Shown here one piece after another: positions 49,613-63,029 of a DNA stretch of 64,000 bases. Every line of letters begins with the position of its first letter. The stretch's first letter is position 1. Source of the stretch: Brasenia schreberi (lineage: Eukaryota > Streptophyta > Magnoliopsida > Nymphaeales > Cabombaceae); contig JAYKKT010000040.1 of NCBI GenBank assembly GCA_036023115.1, forward strand, positions 6,049,001 through 6,113,000, read 5' to 3'. The notes under the pieces are model-generated. The model made no database searches. It was given only the letters and a program-made list of their open reading frames with translations, and had not been told where the DNA came from. Position numbers and translations under genes: made by a program.

Positions 49613-49827
49613 AAAACTAAAGTTGAAACCGAAACCGCCCCAAAATCAGCTTATTATAACTTCATCAAGTAGTATATAGATAAAAAAAGCCTTGAATTCA
49701 TAATGTCCTTTAATATATATAATCTCGTATAAATCCTTTCACCATTTGATATAATGTCATTTGATATTTGAAATTAAGGGTGAAAATCTAAATTTTCATT
49801 GTTGACCTCAAAGATTAGATGGTGCAT

Positions 49828-50076
<249 letters not shown>

Positions 50077-50079
50077 AAG

Positions 50080-51530
50080 AAAGAGACACTGGGTTCGGGG
50101 ACAATTCCAAAGCCAGTTTCAAGGCCGTTCCGAGAACAACTCTAGGGCAGTTCGGGATAAAACCTTTGTTCATTTTTGTAACTTAAGTTCATACCGTTGT
50201 AGTTTACTTTCACTTCAATTTAAAACTAAAACATAAGTTGAAACATTATGACGTGATAATAATATATTATTTAATGATTTACTATTATACAAAATTGTGC
50301 ATGCTTAAATGGTCATGATTTTAAAATTTAAATATACATGTAATGCAGTAGTAAAATACATTGATACAATCATGCATATAATGTGATACACATACTCATG
50401 CATTGTTACACATATTTAAAAGAATAATAATGAACTTGACTTTAATCCATTTATTTTTAAATTTAACTTCCTATTTATCCTTTTGGATGGAGAGAAATGA
50501 AAGCTCACCTAATTCCCTTATATTTCAACCTGTACCTTTGCTTAAGGACCGAACTCTGAAAATTAATATCCTAATAATCAATATTACTTCATGCTTTACT
50601 GTTTCAGTGGTACTTAGTTGCTCTTTCGGTAATGTAAACATTTTCAATATATATTCAATTGGTATTTCTTCACGCTCATCTTCTTGATGCATTGTTCTTT
50701 TGTCCAATTGTCCTCAAAGTTTTCAATTGGAAAATAGAATGATACTAATCTAATATATTCTCACTTATACTAAATACCTCTTCGACAGCTAAAACAAAGG
50801 TTGGAACAAGAAAAATATCTCCAACAATTAAGTACATAATATGATAAGTAATTTAATGTTTTGTCCATCATCTCGAAATTTTCTCTATCTTTATCATGCA
50901 CATATATATGAGTCAAATCCACATATTTCGGATGCAAGCTAGGCCTCGATTTCAAAATATTGAGAAAGAAATTATTGTTAAAGGAGGATGAGTGATAGTG
51001 TGACTTCTGGTGATTATTTGGAGAACAATAATCTTTATACAATTGATTGGTAGTCAATATTGCATCATCTGATATGCTAGTTATATCTTTTACTTGATCA
51101 AATATAAGAGTAATATAATGTGCATTATGTATTTCTTTCTAGCCATTTAATTTTAATATATGATCTAATACAATAACAACTACCCTAATAAGAAGAAGAT
51201 ATGTTCAATAAGACAGCAATTTAACTACCATATTTTGCAAATATTCACACAAGTATAGATCGTCTGAGAAATATGTTAAAGTGGATCATGTTTTTATAGG
51301 TTAGTAAATCAATATACGAGAGGTTGGATAATAAACACGAGAGAGTATATTTGTAGTATTACTAAAAAATAAAAGGTCTAAAATATCTTAATTAGACTCA
51401 AGCAATTTTAATTATATAAATGAAGATGCATAAACTTAGATAATAAGTCTCCATAGTTGTACTTGGTTAAATTATACTATATATATAATGAGCCAAAGAT
51501 TAGACAAGAAAGAGAACCAATTGACAAGCT
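50080..51530. other. Intergenic stretch, no gene seen
   Basis: Very AT-rich. Short frames on both strands (for example 50403-50687) have no recognised family. Confidence 0.45.
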
Positions 51531-51532
51531 TA

Positions 51533-52610
<1,078 letters not shown>

Positions 52611-52619
52611 ATATAAGAC

Positions 52620-54560
52620 GTGTATGTATTATGTACACTGACCCGTTGAAAATTTTGCGGGCTTGGTCCGGGTACTTGGAAATTGATCACCAAAAGAATG
52701 AACCCTTCTGTGTCAACCTGCACTGATCGGACCCGAACTGACGACCCAAAGCCGGCCTGCCGACCCTATTTGCCACCGCTTAGCTGTCTCTTATTGCAAA
52801 TCACAGATTGGACGACATGGACCCACATTAGGGTCTGCTAAGTGCACTTTGGATCAGGTCGAATTTGGATCTGAATAGCTCAACCCATATTCAGATTTCA
52901 TCCTTCCACGTGTAGACCGATCGCGTGCACGTCTCCAGCACGCTAACACGAGGCCCTCGCGCGGGATCATCTTGCTGTGCCGTTTCGTCACTGCAGGTGG
53001 AACGAATTTCAGATTAATTACCAAAATACCCTTTGCAGCACGGTTCTTTCGTCTCAACGGATTCTTTTGTCCGGTTTTGAAGTTTTGAATGGTTCCCGAT
53101 CGTTTACGCCGTGCCGGTGATCACCCAGCGACGCAAAATCTAAGGATGGTAGTTTCGTCATTGGAAATATTGCGAAGGAGATGGGATTGTTAACAGTGCT
53201 TTGGGAAAGGTTTATCGGAAGATGCTCGTTTCACTTTTCTCTTTTTTTGCTCCTTTTAACATTTCCCTCGTTAATTTCATGGCTCTTCCATTACTCCTTG
53301 CTTCCCTTGAGGCTTATCAACGGTTGGGGTTTGAATCCGAATTCCCACACCAAACAGTTATTTTTTTATCTTTTAATGTTTACTCATAACTCAAAAAACC
53401 ATTTTTAGTGGAAGCGACACATGCCGCCCTCGCGAATCGATCCTCTAAGATTGGAGGCTTAAGGGTGTGTTTCATAAGGTTCCAAAAGTAGCAAATCTTA
53501 TTTTATTTGTTTTCGTGCCTCAAAGTTTGGTTGTGCAACAAAAACGGAACCTATTACTAGCATGAAATTATGGTTCTATACGACCAATTTAAGTCAAAAC
53601 CTTTCATAGTAAGAAAGTGGTAGGTCACAACAAGTGGACCGAGGAGTTTCACATGAACCATGGTTCTTCGCAATTATGATTATAAACTCATGTAGACTTA
53701 AGCCTACAATCTTAATAGAAGTATGACACGATGAATGGGGGCAAGATTTTTTCGCTAAACCCAACCGTTGGTTGGGACACAAATATACTATGAGTATGGT
53801 TATTCGTTTAGTAACATTCACATAAGTTCGACAAAATTTTATATTGGTTGTCGAAAGCCTAACGTAATCCTCCTCCTTTATTCAGGCTTAGAACCAGCCA
53901 TGCAAGAGTAATCCCTTAAATGGGATAGAGTTGAATGAATCTATTTGACCATTAGATTTTTTTTTGGTACAAAAAGTATCGAAGATAATTCTTAAACCCG
54001 AGCCTAGCCCGACCTAGTGCAAGTGTATGGTCTTCCATATCTTCTCTAAACTCTTTGAACTAAGGTTCATGATTTACCGTCTATTATAAAATTATATGTG
54101 AGATTCTTCCAATCATCAATATGATACTAAAAGAATGTCCAATGGTATTCACATTCATAAGACCCTTATTCAACCAAATCATAATTAATTAATCATTAAG
54201 TTCCACTACGTGCTTTTAGAAAAACTCTTAAAACTCTTTAAATTACACTTGTATCACCAAAAAATAATGGTGAGCATGAGTAAATCATATATATATATAT
54301 AAGATCATATACTTAACATTATTAATAAGATCATATTCATATTCACTTCTGTCTTAACTGGATATAGCCAATGGATATCCGGTTTTGTGTCCCATTTGGT
54401 TTTCTCTTTCGTGTCCACATCCGAATCAATGTATCCAACTAGCTAGGTAAAGCGGTATGAGATCCGTTTGCATCCTTAACTTAACGTTTTGGGCTTGGAC
54501 CTGGACGATCCAAATCAGAATTCTGGATCTTGTGAAGGGTTCAATCGTCAATTGAAGAAA
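52620..54560. other. Intergenic stretch, no gene seen
   Basis: Contains gacccg/cgggtc-type degenerate repeat at 52640-52770, an unassigned repeat-like block near 53850-53905 and a 'ggatatcc' patch at 54350-54450. No exon was recognised. Confidence 0.45.
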
Positions 54561-54809
54561 GATCGACCCGTTTTGAGTGATGTCCTTTCTACTTGATCTT
54601 CGGACCGTTCTTGCTCAGTGGGTCGAATACCAGTTTAACCAATATGATACCGTTAATTACAGAAATGTCACTAATCAAAGAAGGGAAATCTCGTCGTTAG
54701 AGGCGGACAAGGTCGGGTATTTATTGCGGGGGCAGACTTCCGATGCGGCCCAGTTTCAAAACCAGGACGGGGGAACGGGAGGGAGCGGGAGAGCGTCGCG
54801 TCGCTTCCT

Positions 54810-54954
54810 CCTCCTCCCCTCTCTCTCTCTCTGTGGCACGAGAGCGGCTAGATAAACTCTGATGCCGACGATCGTCGCCATTGTTTGCCGTTCGGTACTT
54901 CGGTTCGAGGATCTCCCCCTTTTCTGCTTTCTGGCGACGCAGAGATAGAGAAAG
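54810..54954 (+). other. Noncoding first exon of the HVA22-like gene (predicted)
   Basis: A CT-rich transcript-leader-like block ends 'agatagagaaag' before GTACTC. A T-rich ~1.6 kb intron follows, and the coding start lies at 56544. A plausible acceptor 'ggcctgtgtatag' ends at 56536. The 5' end is not defined. Confidence 0.45.
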
Positions 54955-55079
54955 GTACTCTGAACACTTTTATTTTCTTCTCTTTAAGTTAGCCTCGTCA
55001 TCTTCCTGTTTCCCCAGACAACGTCCTTCAGTTTTACCTTTTGTCTTGTCCTTGCGCTTGAGTGACTGATGCTTATCAG

Positions 55080-55800
55080 TATCGGATTTTCCTTTCAGTT
55101 TCCTTCGATCTTCGTCGTTTCGGCGGCATTTCCTCACGCATTACACGTTTTGGAGGAAATCTGGTTCCCTTACGGGAAAATATTTTTCATAGGAGTATTT
55201 CTTTGGATTATCTTGAACATGTCGATTTCGTGTTTTTTTTTTCTCCGCTGCCTGCTTTTGGTTCCTGCATTGTGTTATTTTCTTTGCTATCATCGGCATT
55301 TTTCCGTGGATTTAATTTCTGGAAGCATTCTTTCTTGCGATCTAATGCTAATAACTAATACGTTTTCTTTTCGTTTTTTTATCTTCCTTATTCCGGCGGT
55401 ATTTCATCGTTCATAACTTTTTTGGAGATAATCCTGTTCTATCTTCATCATTCCTGCGGTATTTGTTGTTTTTTTACTACGTTTTGGAGATAATCTGGTT
55501 CTTTGGACTAAGATACTTTTCACCAGAGTTCTACATTAATTATTCTTGAAAACTTCGATGTTTGCACTGCTTTTTGTTTTTTTTATCTGTGTGTGCCTTT
55601 GAATTCCAGCACCTTTTGTTATTTTTGTTACTACGGCATTTTTCAGTGGAATTTGCCTCTGTGAGCACTTTGGATCGGCATTATATACGCCTGCTATATT
55701 TCGACCTGATTTTCGTGGTTTCTTCACAAGTTGGGGGAAATCTGGTGCCGGTTAGTGAAAATTACTTCCCAGGACAACGTTTTTCCTTCCATGTGACGAA
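55080..55800. repeat. Degenerate repeats inside the leader intron
   Basis: A unit resembling 'cggcggtatttc...cgttttggagataatctggttc' recurs about four times (near 55115-55170, 55393-55435, 55450-55505 and 55725-55760). No coding function is proposed. Confidence 0.55.
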
Positions 55801-56543
55801 CTTTAAAATTTTCTGCGTTTATTTTCTGTTATTCTCTTTTGTGTTGTGGATCTCATGCACGGTAGCGTGAGTGTTGTTACATTTTTTATTATGGATTTCA
55901 TTTTGAAGCCTTCTTTTACTTGCTTAATTTTCTTTAAGCATCACACTTCGAATAACTTTGCTTCTTGGCTTCTGTTGCTATCAGAAAATATGCAGGTCTT
56001 GCTTTTTTTGAACTTATGCGGTTCATTCGTCATTTAGCGCCCTTTTGCATATTCCTTCCTTGAGTATTGCTCAAATAGAAAATGGTCATGGGAATATTTT
56101 TTGCTTGATTTCCAATTTTATGAGAAATTTCACTGACATTACGATCACTTTTTGTGAGCTTCATGAATATCTTTCGTTTGAACCTTGGCACTTAGCAGCT
56201 GGGTAATTTGGAAATCTTAATATTAAGTTATTAGATTATCAAATTTCCTGGTATCTGATTTGTGATGTTTTCGTTTTCTACTGTCTTCCTTTCCATATTT
56301 TGTGAAGTTTGCTGGACGATTCATTCTTTTATGTGCTTATTCTGAAATTTGTTTTGCTCGTAAGTAACCTTATCAGTAGTTTGAGACTTTGAGTACTCAC
56401 TACTTGTCACTCCTTATCAGTTGTTCTTTACTTTTAGATTGACGTTGCTTTTCCTTCTTTATTTTCTGTCTTCTTGGAAAAGTCTGGAATATTACTTGCT
56501 CAAATATTGGGAACCCATTGTGGCCTGTGTATAGAGTAGCAAA

Positions 56544-59479
56544 ATGATGGGGTCATTTTTTACCAGATGCCTTGTGTATGTGACAGCTCACACTATTCCT
56601 TTTCCCATTCTCATTTTATATGTATAATTGTTTTAGTTTTTGTATTTGCAGGATGATTCTTGGCTATGCGTACCCTGCCTATGAGTGTTTCAAAACTGTG
56701 GAAAGGAACAAACCAGAGATTGAACAATTAAGGTTCTGGTGCCAATACTGGTAGGCATATATTTTACTTTTGTAATGTAAACAAAATTCTGAAAATCTGC
56801 TCTCTTAGAGATGATCTGCTTATCCATAGAAACACTTCCAATAACATACCTCTAATTCAAATGCTCAGTCTGAATTTAGTTGTCCTATGAGTGTTGCAGG
56901 ATTTTAGTTGCAACATTGACGGTCTTGGAGAGGGTTGGAGATACTTTTATATCTTGGTAATCGTTTCTTGCAAGAATCCTGCCATTCTGTGGTGCAGTGT
57001 CAAATTCGTACAAGTTCATTGACTGCTATTTCTTGATCTTTGAAGGTTGCCAATGTATGGAGAAGCGAAATTGGCTTTCTTCATTTACTTATGGTATCCT
57101 AAAACAAAGGTGTTGTTTCCCTGCAACCCATGGCCTTTGTGCATGCAGAATCGCTTTAGCAAGCATGTCTAACTGCCAGTTCTTCTACTCCTTTATTTGA
57201 TAGGGGACACATTATGTATATCAGACATTTTTGCGCCCATATGTTGCAAAGCATGAGACAGAGATTGACCGTACCTTGCTTGATCTGAGGGTAAGAGCAG
57301 GAAACATGGCTGTTCTCTACTGGGAAAGAGCTGCAAGCTATGGTCAGACAAGATTTTTCGAAATTCTCCAGTATGTTGCATCTCAGTCATCGAGTTCTCG
57401 TGCAACTCAGGTATTTGTTGCAAACGATAAATAGGTCTTGGCCTCCAGTTGATGATGGTGGTGCAGAAGTTGGTTTATCTGCTTGACCTTCCATTTCTAC
57501 TTTTAGTTGTCAGGTTGCTGCAATATACTGACCTTGTCTTTCTAATTTAGTTGTTTAATTGTATCAGAAAGCTTTATAACCTCTTGATCTCCATCCTTTG
57601 TATAGAAAATGTCCTGTGTAGATAGTTGACAAGAGTGTCTGACCTATTTGGAAGTATATTGGTCTTTGATTATATGATTGGTCATGTATAGGTCGAGATA
57701 GGGCTACATCTAGGTCAGAAACAATCATCTGGCGGTGTTGTCCTTAAGTGAATACTCTGATATGCTATAGACATGACCTGCACTCATCTTGACTTTTCTT
57801 GTAATATAATTTCAATGAATTTCCCATAATTGATACCCCAATTAATGGGTATACAACCAACAGAAGGTCAGAGAATTAATTGTCGATTTATGATGGAACT
57901 GTTTGGACCAATTCCTTTTTCTTTTAATGTGTTAACCTAGACAACAAACAAAACGGGTTGTAGGTGACACCACCCAGAACTAAATTGACGCGGGTTGTTA
58001 TAACTCTATGCTACAATTGACATATATACCTGGTCAATAGAGATAACAGTATAATACTTAAAGCATTGCTAAAAGCTTGTGATTGATGAAAAGCTTTATG
58101 ACATGGGACTGTTGGGAGTTGTTTTAATAGTTGAGTTATCAAATTGAATATGAAAGAACAGATTTATGACCTAAATCTGAATTTGTCTAACAGAAATGAG
58201 AGTATGATTATGATCAGTTTGCGACCCTATTTTAATTTTGACTTACGAATTTAAGAGTATTTTGAACAAGAGATGATGATCAGTTGGACATTAGTGATGA
58301 TTTACTATGATTACCCATTGCCCCAGATGTAAAAGGGTGCATACAAGAATATACATAGAAAACTCGGCAGTGAATTAAAAAGAGAAGAAAGAAGTACCAT
58401 ATGATAAAGAGGAATGAAGCAGCAATCCTACCTAGGTTTCAATAAGACGTGGTTGCATGCAGGTATATAAACATGTGTTTAAAGGGGAAGGTGTGAATTA
58501 AAACTCGAGTGGTGTACGAAGTCGGATGGCCCAGGTAGGGCTCAATAGGGGATCTGCATTTTTGAGGTTTTCCGGTTATACGCTCAATAGGGGATCTGCA
58601 TTTTTGAGGTTTTCCGGTTATACCTATGCTACTGCTATGCAAGGCCAAACTGCTGTTTATGACCTCTCTGCTCTGCAATCCTACATTGCTCACCCAAAGT
58701 CTCATAACAAGTAATTATTATTGTGCCATATCTTTGAGTATTTGGCCACTTATATTTTTCATAATATTTCCAGAAATGTTTCTCTTTTTTTTTTATACAA
58801 AGGAAGGCTGAAGACGCACCCCATGGGAATCGAACAGCGAGGGCGTGAGAGCGCCCTGCCAATTGAGCTAAACCCTCTGTGTTTGGTTGCTTTATTTTTG
58901 CATCCAGGACTTTAGGTTGTTACGCATTGTAGTGCTTCTAGCTATGTGAAATTGCGCTCGGTAGAGCTTTGTAGACGTATCATGGAAATATTGAACTTGC
59001 AGACATCACTGCAGAGGCAGGAACAGTCGAATCCGCCGAATGTCCGTCCACCCCGGGTGGCTTCAGCAACTCGTGAACCGCAGCCACAGCAAGCATCTTC
59101 ACGTCACGCGGGTAGTTATGCGGTAAACTCGCAGGAGGGGCCTATTCAGAAATCCCCTCCACTGTCGCCGCAGGCAACAGCTCTTGTGCAATGTAAGCAG
59201 CCTCCTTCCCAGCCCCAACCTCCGGTCTCGTCACCTCAGGCACAACCTCCGAAGGCACCCACCGCGTCCGGCATCTCAGGATCCCCAGAACCACCCACTC
59301 GGGCAGCCGTGCCTCCTTGCCAGATTAATGCTGAAAAAACAACCAAGGAAATGGAACTAGCTGTGATAAACAATGAAAGGAATTCCCCTACGACAGAGGA
59401 TGTGATCATGGAGGACGCGATCCGAATAACACTAGGTCGATTAAGAAGGGTCCGTGCAGGAAAACAGAATGGGGCATAG
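56544..59479 (+). CDS. HVA22-like (TB2/DP1/REEP family) protein, multi-exon
   Basis: Coding exons: 56544-56575, 56652-56750, 56900-56956, 57046-57109, 57204-57410, then 59003-59479; all GT-AG with matching phases, giving 311 aa. The ATG at 56544 yields MMGSFFTRCLV, joining MILGYAYPAYECFKTVE, the family signature. The TB2/DP1/HVA22 domain runs to about residue 110 with hydrophobic hairpin segments: LRFWCQYWILVATLTVLERV, then LPMYGEAKLAFFIYLWYPKT. HETEIDRTLLDLR follows. The C-terminal half is Pro/Gln-rich and low complexity, ending AIRITLGRLRRVRAG. Family members shape ER membranes and regulate vesicle traffic; barley HVA22 is ABA-induced. An optional exon, 58535-58710, can be included in phase if the last exon starts at 58975 instead, giving 379 aa. 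Confidence 0.9.
58535..58710 (+). other. Optional HVA22 exon with in-frame 42 bp tandem duplication
   Basis: Preceded by 'ggcccag' and followed by GTAATT. It is open in the phase set by the exon ending at 57410 and encodes LNRGSAFLRFSGYT twice in tandem (exact 14-codon duplication), then YATAMQGQTAVYDLSALQS. It leaves phase 2, which the acceptor before 58975 would absorb. I do not recognise the sequence. Confidence 0.45.
58795..58885 (-). mobile_element. tRNA-derived SINE in an HVA22 intron
   Basis: The reverse complement reads 'gggtttagctcaattggcag' (A box) and 'ctgttcgattcccatgggg' (B box), with an A-rich tail (T-run at 58783-58794). It is too degenerate in the anticodon arm to be a working tRNA. 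Confidence 0.65.
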
Positions 59480-60830
59480 GATCAATTTTCTTCATTTCAG
59501 TGTTGACGATTACTTTGTAGGGAGTGCAGTTGAATTCTGAAATGTATCCAGGAACGGAATAAATGCATCAATGAGCAGTTGTGGACCTCTTCCTTCTAAA
59601 AGTTTGAAGGCGTTAGGAATGGTTTTGGTTTGTATGAAATATCCTTCCAAATCTGTTTTTGATGCTTTGCTAAACCCAGTTGGTTGGAGATGGTGATGGC
59701 TTCATCCGCCGGCCGGAAAAACAAACAGGAGCTAGTTGTTCCGGCCTCTTGCCTGAATCTTTTTCCGAATAAAGGTTTCTCTCTCTCTCCGGGACAAACA
59801 GGAGCCAGTTGGTATGTGAAGAGCCTTGGGTTATCAAACCCGAGGTCGGTTCGGCCGGATATCTGAAATCGGAAAACTGATAAAGCCCCTCGTTTCTTGT
59901 TTACCTCATTACTTTGGGAAATCGGGACAAGGACTGGTTTGTAAAATAAAGTCAATCAGTTGCCCCTCACCAGGGTTAGCCAAACTTGGTAGGGTCCACT
60001 TGCACACACACATACACACATCAGCAAGCGCCCAGGCAGAAACTTGCACATGTGCACCCCCTCTATGATGGGTGTTGTTTCAGAGCTCTTAGAACATCTT
60101 TTTTCTATTGGGATGATAAAGCCAAATTTAAACCTAAGCATCGAACTCATGACATTCAACATGTAAGTGATCCCCTTACCAGGTGAGCGTGCATAATCTT
60201 GCATGCTAGAATTAATGAAGCACGTACACAGCCCAATATATTGATTAAGGATGCATTAGCCCACCATAGTGCAAAATTTGGCTTCTTCTTGTTGTACTCA
60301 ATTAAATAAACAAACAAAATAAATAGCTAAATGTTTATTTATTTGGAATAAATAAATCAGCAAAAGCTGAGGCTTTTTATTCTTTTAAAAAAGAAAAAGG
60401 ACCCCTGCAGAGCCGGAACTGGTAGTTTAACCAGAATGCAATAATGCACACCCTTTGACTCGCGTGTGTGCGCGGATCAGTTTTTTTCTATTGGAATTTG
60501 GGTTTGAATTGGATGGACACTGCAATGTTAGAAATACACGGATTTGGTTCTGGATTTTGACCAGCATAGCACAAACCCATACCCGGCCCATTGACATGTC
60601 GACCCTTCTCCAAATAAGAATGACATATCGGGTTGATCCAAATGCTATCAAATGATAATTTACTGGATTTGCTTATCTTTGAATCTGGATTCATAACCTA
60701 GGTGACAGAAAATCAAGATTGAAATGAAAAAGATAAAATGGAATTTTTTATGTAAAAAGGTATTTTGGGTCATTTAAGTTTTTTTCAATAAAAATTTGTT
60801 TTAACTAAAGATTAATAAAGATGATAAATT
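59480..60830. other. HVA22 3' flank and intergenic stretch
   Basis: Short frames have no recognised family. A minus-strand SINE-like block with 'gcatcgaactcatgac' lies at about 60125-60195. The 3' UTR end of HVA22 was not defined. Confidence 0.45.
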
Positions 60831-60837
60831 AAGTCTA

Positions 60838-60925
60838 AAACATGAACATACAGGTATTGAACTCGTGACCTTCAACTTAGAGCTGCTTCAAGTCACACCT
60901 TAATCAATAGAATTGTGACTCAATT
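60838..60925 (-). mobile_element. Family B SINE-like fragment
   Basis: The reverse complement contains 'gaaggtcacgagttcaatac', matching the B-box region of the copies at 23565 and 29517. Confidence 0.5.
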
Positions 60926-61024
60926 TGACTTCTCACTTTTTTTTGCCTTTTTTAAAGTGGTTCTAAAACATAGGATGACAATCTGCATACTAAAATCCGA
61001 ATCCAGATAACTTGCTATTTCTTT

Positions 61025-61115
61025 TTCGGTACAGTGGAGAGTCCTAAGCCATATGCATGCCCGGGAGTCGAACTCATAACCTAATGAGTCGAGTCCTTAG
61101 CCAGATGGGTTATTG
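61025..61115 (-). mobile_element. tRNA-derived SINE-like fragment
   Basis: The reverse complement has 'taacccatctggctaaggac' and 'ttatgagttcgactcccggg' in A-box/B-box order. It lies ~200 bases upstream of the promoter of the next gene. Confidence 0.5.
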
Positions 61116-61272
61116 CTCTTTGTGAACAATTTTCTCTTTCCAAACGAAATTCAGGAAAAAAGATTGGATTTTGTTTCGGTATTGGATCCATTTTGGAAGA
61201 TCGGATCCAAACCCAAACCGTTTGACAACTCCTTTGAGGGAAACGCGCGTCTTGAAGATTCGAACCTCAAAC

Positions 61273-61313
61273 CACGTGTTATTTCCCGCTGTGCGTTTTC
61301 GTGACGTATAAAA
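61273..61313 (+). promoter_or_regulatory. Core promoter: G-box and TATA box
   Basis: CACGTG at 61273-61278 (in ACCACGTGT, also ABRE-like) and TATAAAA at 61307-61313. They are followed by a CT-rich leader and the ATG at 61586. The spacing is normal for a plant promoter. Confidence 0.6.
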
Positions 61314-61585
61314 GCCACAAACTCCCTGTATCAGAAAAGTTCCTCCGTCTCTCCCCAACACGCATCCTTCCTTCCTTCCTTCCTTCCGTCTTCTCTCTCT
61401 TTTTTCTTTCTTTCTTTCTGTTTTCCCTCCCTCGCTCTCCCTCCTGCCTTCCCTCCCTATCCCTCCGCCGGCCGTCCGAACACTCTGCTCAAGTTCCTGG
61501 CCACCGATATCTTCCTTTCTCCTTGTTTTCCCCATAATTTCTCGTTTGATTTTTCCTTCGCGGTTTCGATCTGGCGGGAAAGGTG

Positions 61586-61798
61586 ATGTCGGAGATCGGA
61601 GGTTCGAATCTCGCGTGTCCTTTGCCGTTCGGACCGATCCGCCACGCCGTCAAACGTCACCGTCCGTTTCCGTGTTCTGATCCCGCTTTCGCACCACCGG
61701 TGGAGTTCCGGTATCTGTTTGATCCCGAGAACAAGACCGACGGTTCTGCTGCTGCTGCCGGAGATGTCAAGGAAGAGTCGATCTTGGAAAATTTTCAT
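61586..61798 (+). CDS. First coding exon of an unrecognised gene (continues beyond the window)
   Basis: 71 codons from ATG to a GTACGA donor, phase 0. The start is the first ATG of the frame after a CT-rich leader with a good promoter upstream. The sequence (MSEIGGSNLACPLPFGPIRH, then VEFRYLFDPENKTDGS, an Ala run and ILENFH) is higher in GC than its surroundings and looks coding. I do not recognise the family, and no targeting signal or membrane segment is apparent. The following intron exceeds 2 kb and runs off the window. It carries CT runs, a long hairpin and a LINE fragment. Confidence 0.7.
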
Positions 61799-62909
61799 GT
61801 ACGATCTCTTTGGCTGTTCGCATATCGACGTTTTATCTTTGCACCTGATTGACTAGATACTCGTTTTTCCAAGTTCTGTTCGCGATGTGATGAACGAGTA
61901 ATTTTGGCGCGAAAGACGGTGCAGGTTGCGAGACCTTTGTTTGCGATTTCCACGTTGTCTTTGATTTTTTATTCTTGTTGTACGTGTTCGTTTTTGAGGT
62001 TTGTTTCATCAAAAGATTGCCTTTCTCTTTATGTGCCGTATCTTTTTTTGCGAACGTGTGGCCGGAGGGGACTCTCTCTCTCTCTCTCTCTCTCCTCCCC
62101 CCCCCCTCCTCCTCCTCTCTTATTTTCATTCTCTAGATTTCACCAAGAACGGGTTTGAGCGTAATAGGCGTCTTGTTTCCTTGTTTCTTTTTTGTTTAGC
62201 TGATCGGCTGATTCTGTCTCGATTCTGATTCTCACATCTAATTCTGATTGTTGGGCTGTAATTAAGATTCTAGGAGTTTCTGTATTTCTTTCTTCAGATG
62301 GCGGTGTTATTCACCGTGTCGGTTAATTCAGGTTGTTTGATAGCTTCGTCCATGGAAAATTTTCAAACTTGAGGGAATGCTATATAATGACGTATATGTT
62401 GCCAATGGTGCCATTTGATTGTCTAATCTTGTTGTCTTTGTCTGGTACTATCAATTCTATGCTGCTATTGTCCATGAAACACTCAGAATTAGTCAATTTG
62501 TGTCCTTCAAATCATGTGAACTGATGCTGAAGATTATAACATAGTTTTCTGGCACGAATCTACAGAAGGAATGAAGCATTTCTTTGACAGTTGAGGTCTG
62601 GACATGATATTGTAACACTGGAAGTATAAGATAGAATAGCGTAGAGAACTCGAGATAACTTGTCACGTTTTGTAGCATACCATCATTAAAAGAATGTGAA
62701 TATACATTTAACTGTAAAAACATATATCTAACTTATTCCACAACATAAAATGAATATGGTCAAAATTAAAATTAACAGTGACCGGTAATTTTGTAAACAA
62801 ACATAAAGTATAGAAATAATAATGATATATGCTGGATAATATCAGTACAGAACTAATAAGGGAAGTACAAAGAATATCTCTATCTCTATCTATCTATAGA
62901 TCTGGATTT

Positions 62910-63029
62910 ATAAATGATTGTCTAGTTAAAGCAATCTTATTCATGGCCTCAAACTCTATTTTATGAAATATATCATAAAATAGAGTTTGGAGCCACAAAT
63001 AACATTTCTTTAATTAGATAATCATTTAT
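62910..63029. repeat. 120 bp long inverted repeat (hairpin)
   Basis: A perfect 17 bp stem CAAACTCTATTTTATGA pairs with 62973-62989 around a 6-base loop (62967-62972). Outer arms extend the pairing imperfectly to ~57 bp (ataaatgattgtctagttaa against ttaattagataatcatttat). A third copy of the outer arm lies at about 63058-63088. It is probably a small fold-back MITE in the intron. Confidence 0.8.

Noticed and set aside
53850..53905. Block 'cctcctcctttattcaggct' followed by 'agccatgcaagagta' that looked familiar from plant repeats
   Set aside because: I could not place it in a defined family or find a second copy in the window, so it is not annotated.
58800..58880. Possible tRNA gene on the minus strand
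   Set aside because: A and B boxes are present, but the acceptor and anticodon stems do not pair well and an A-rich tail follows. It fits a SINE better.
61110..61535. 141-codon minus-strand frame rich in Arg/Lys/Glu
   Set aside because: It is the antisense of the CT-rich leader and promoter of the plus-strand gene at 61586.
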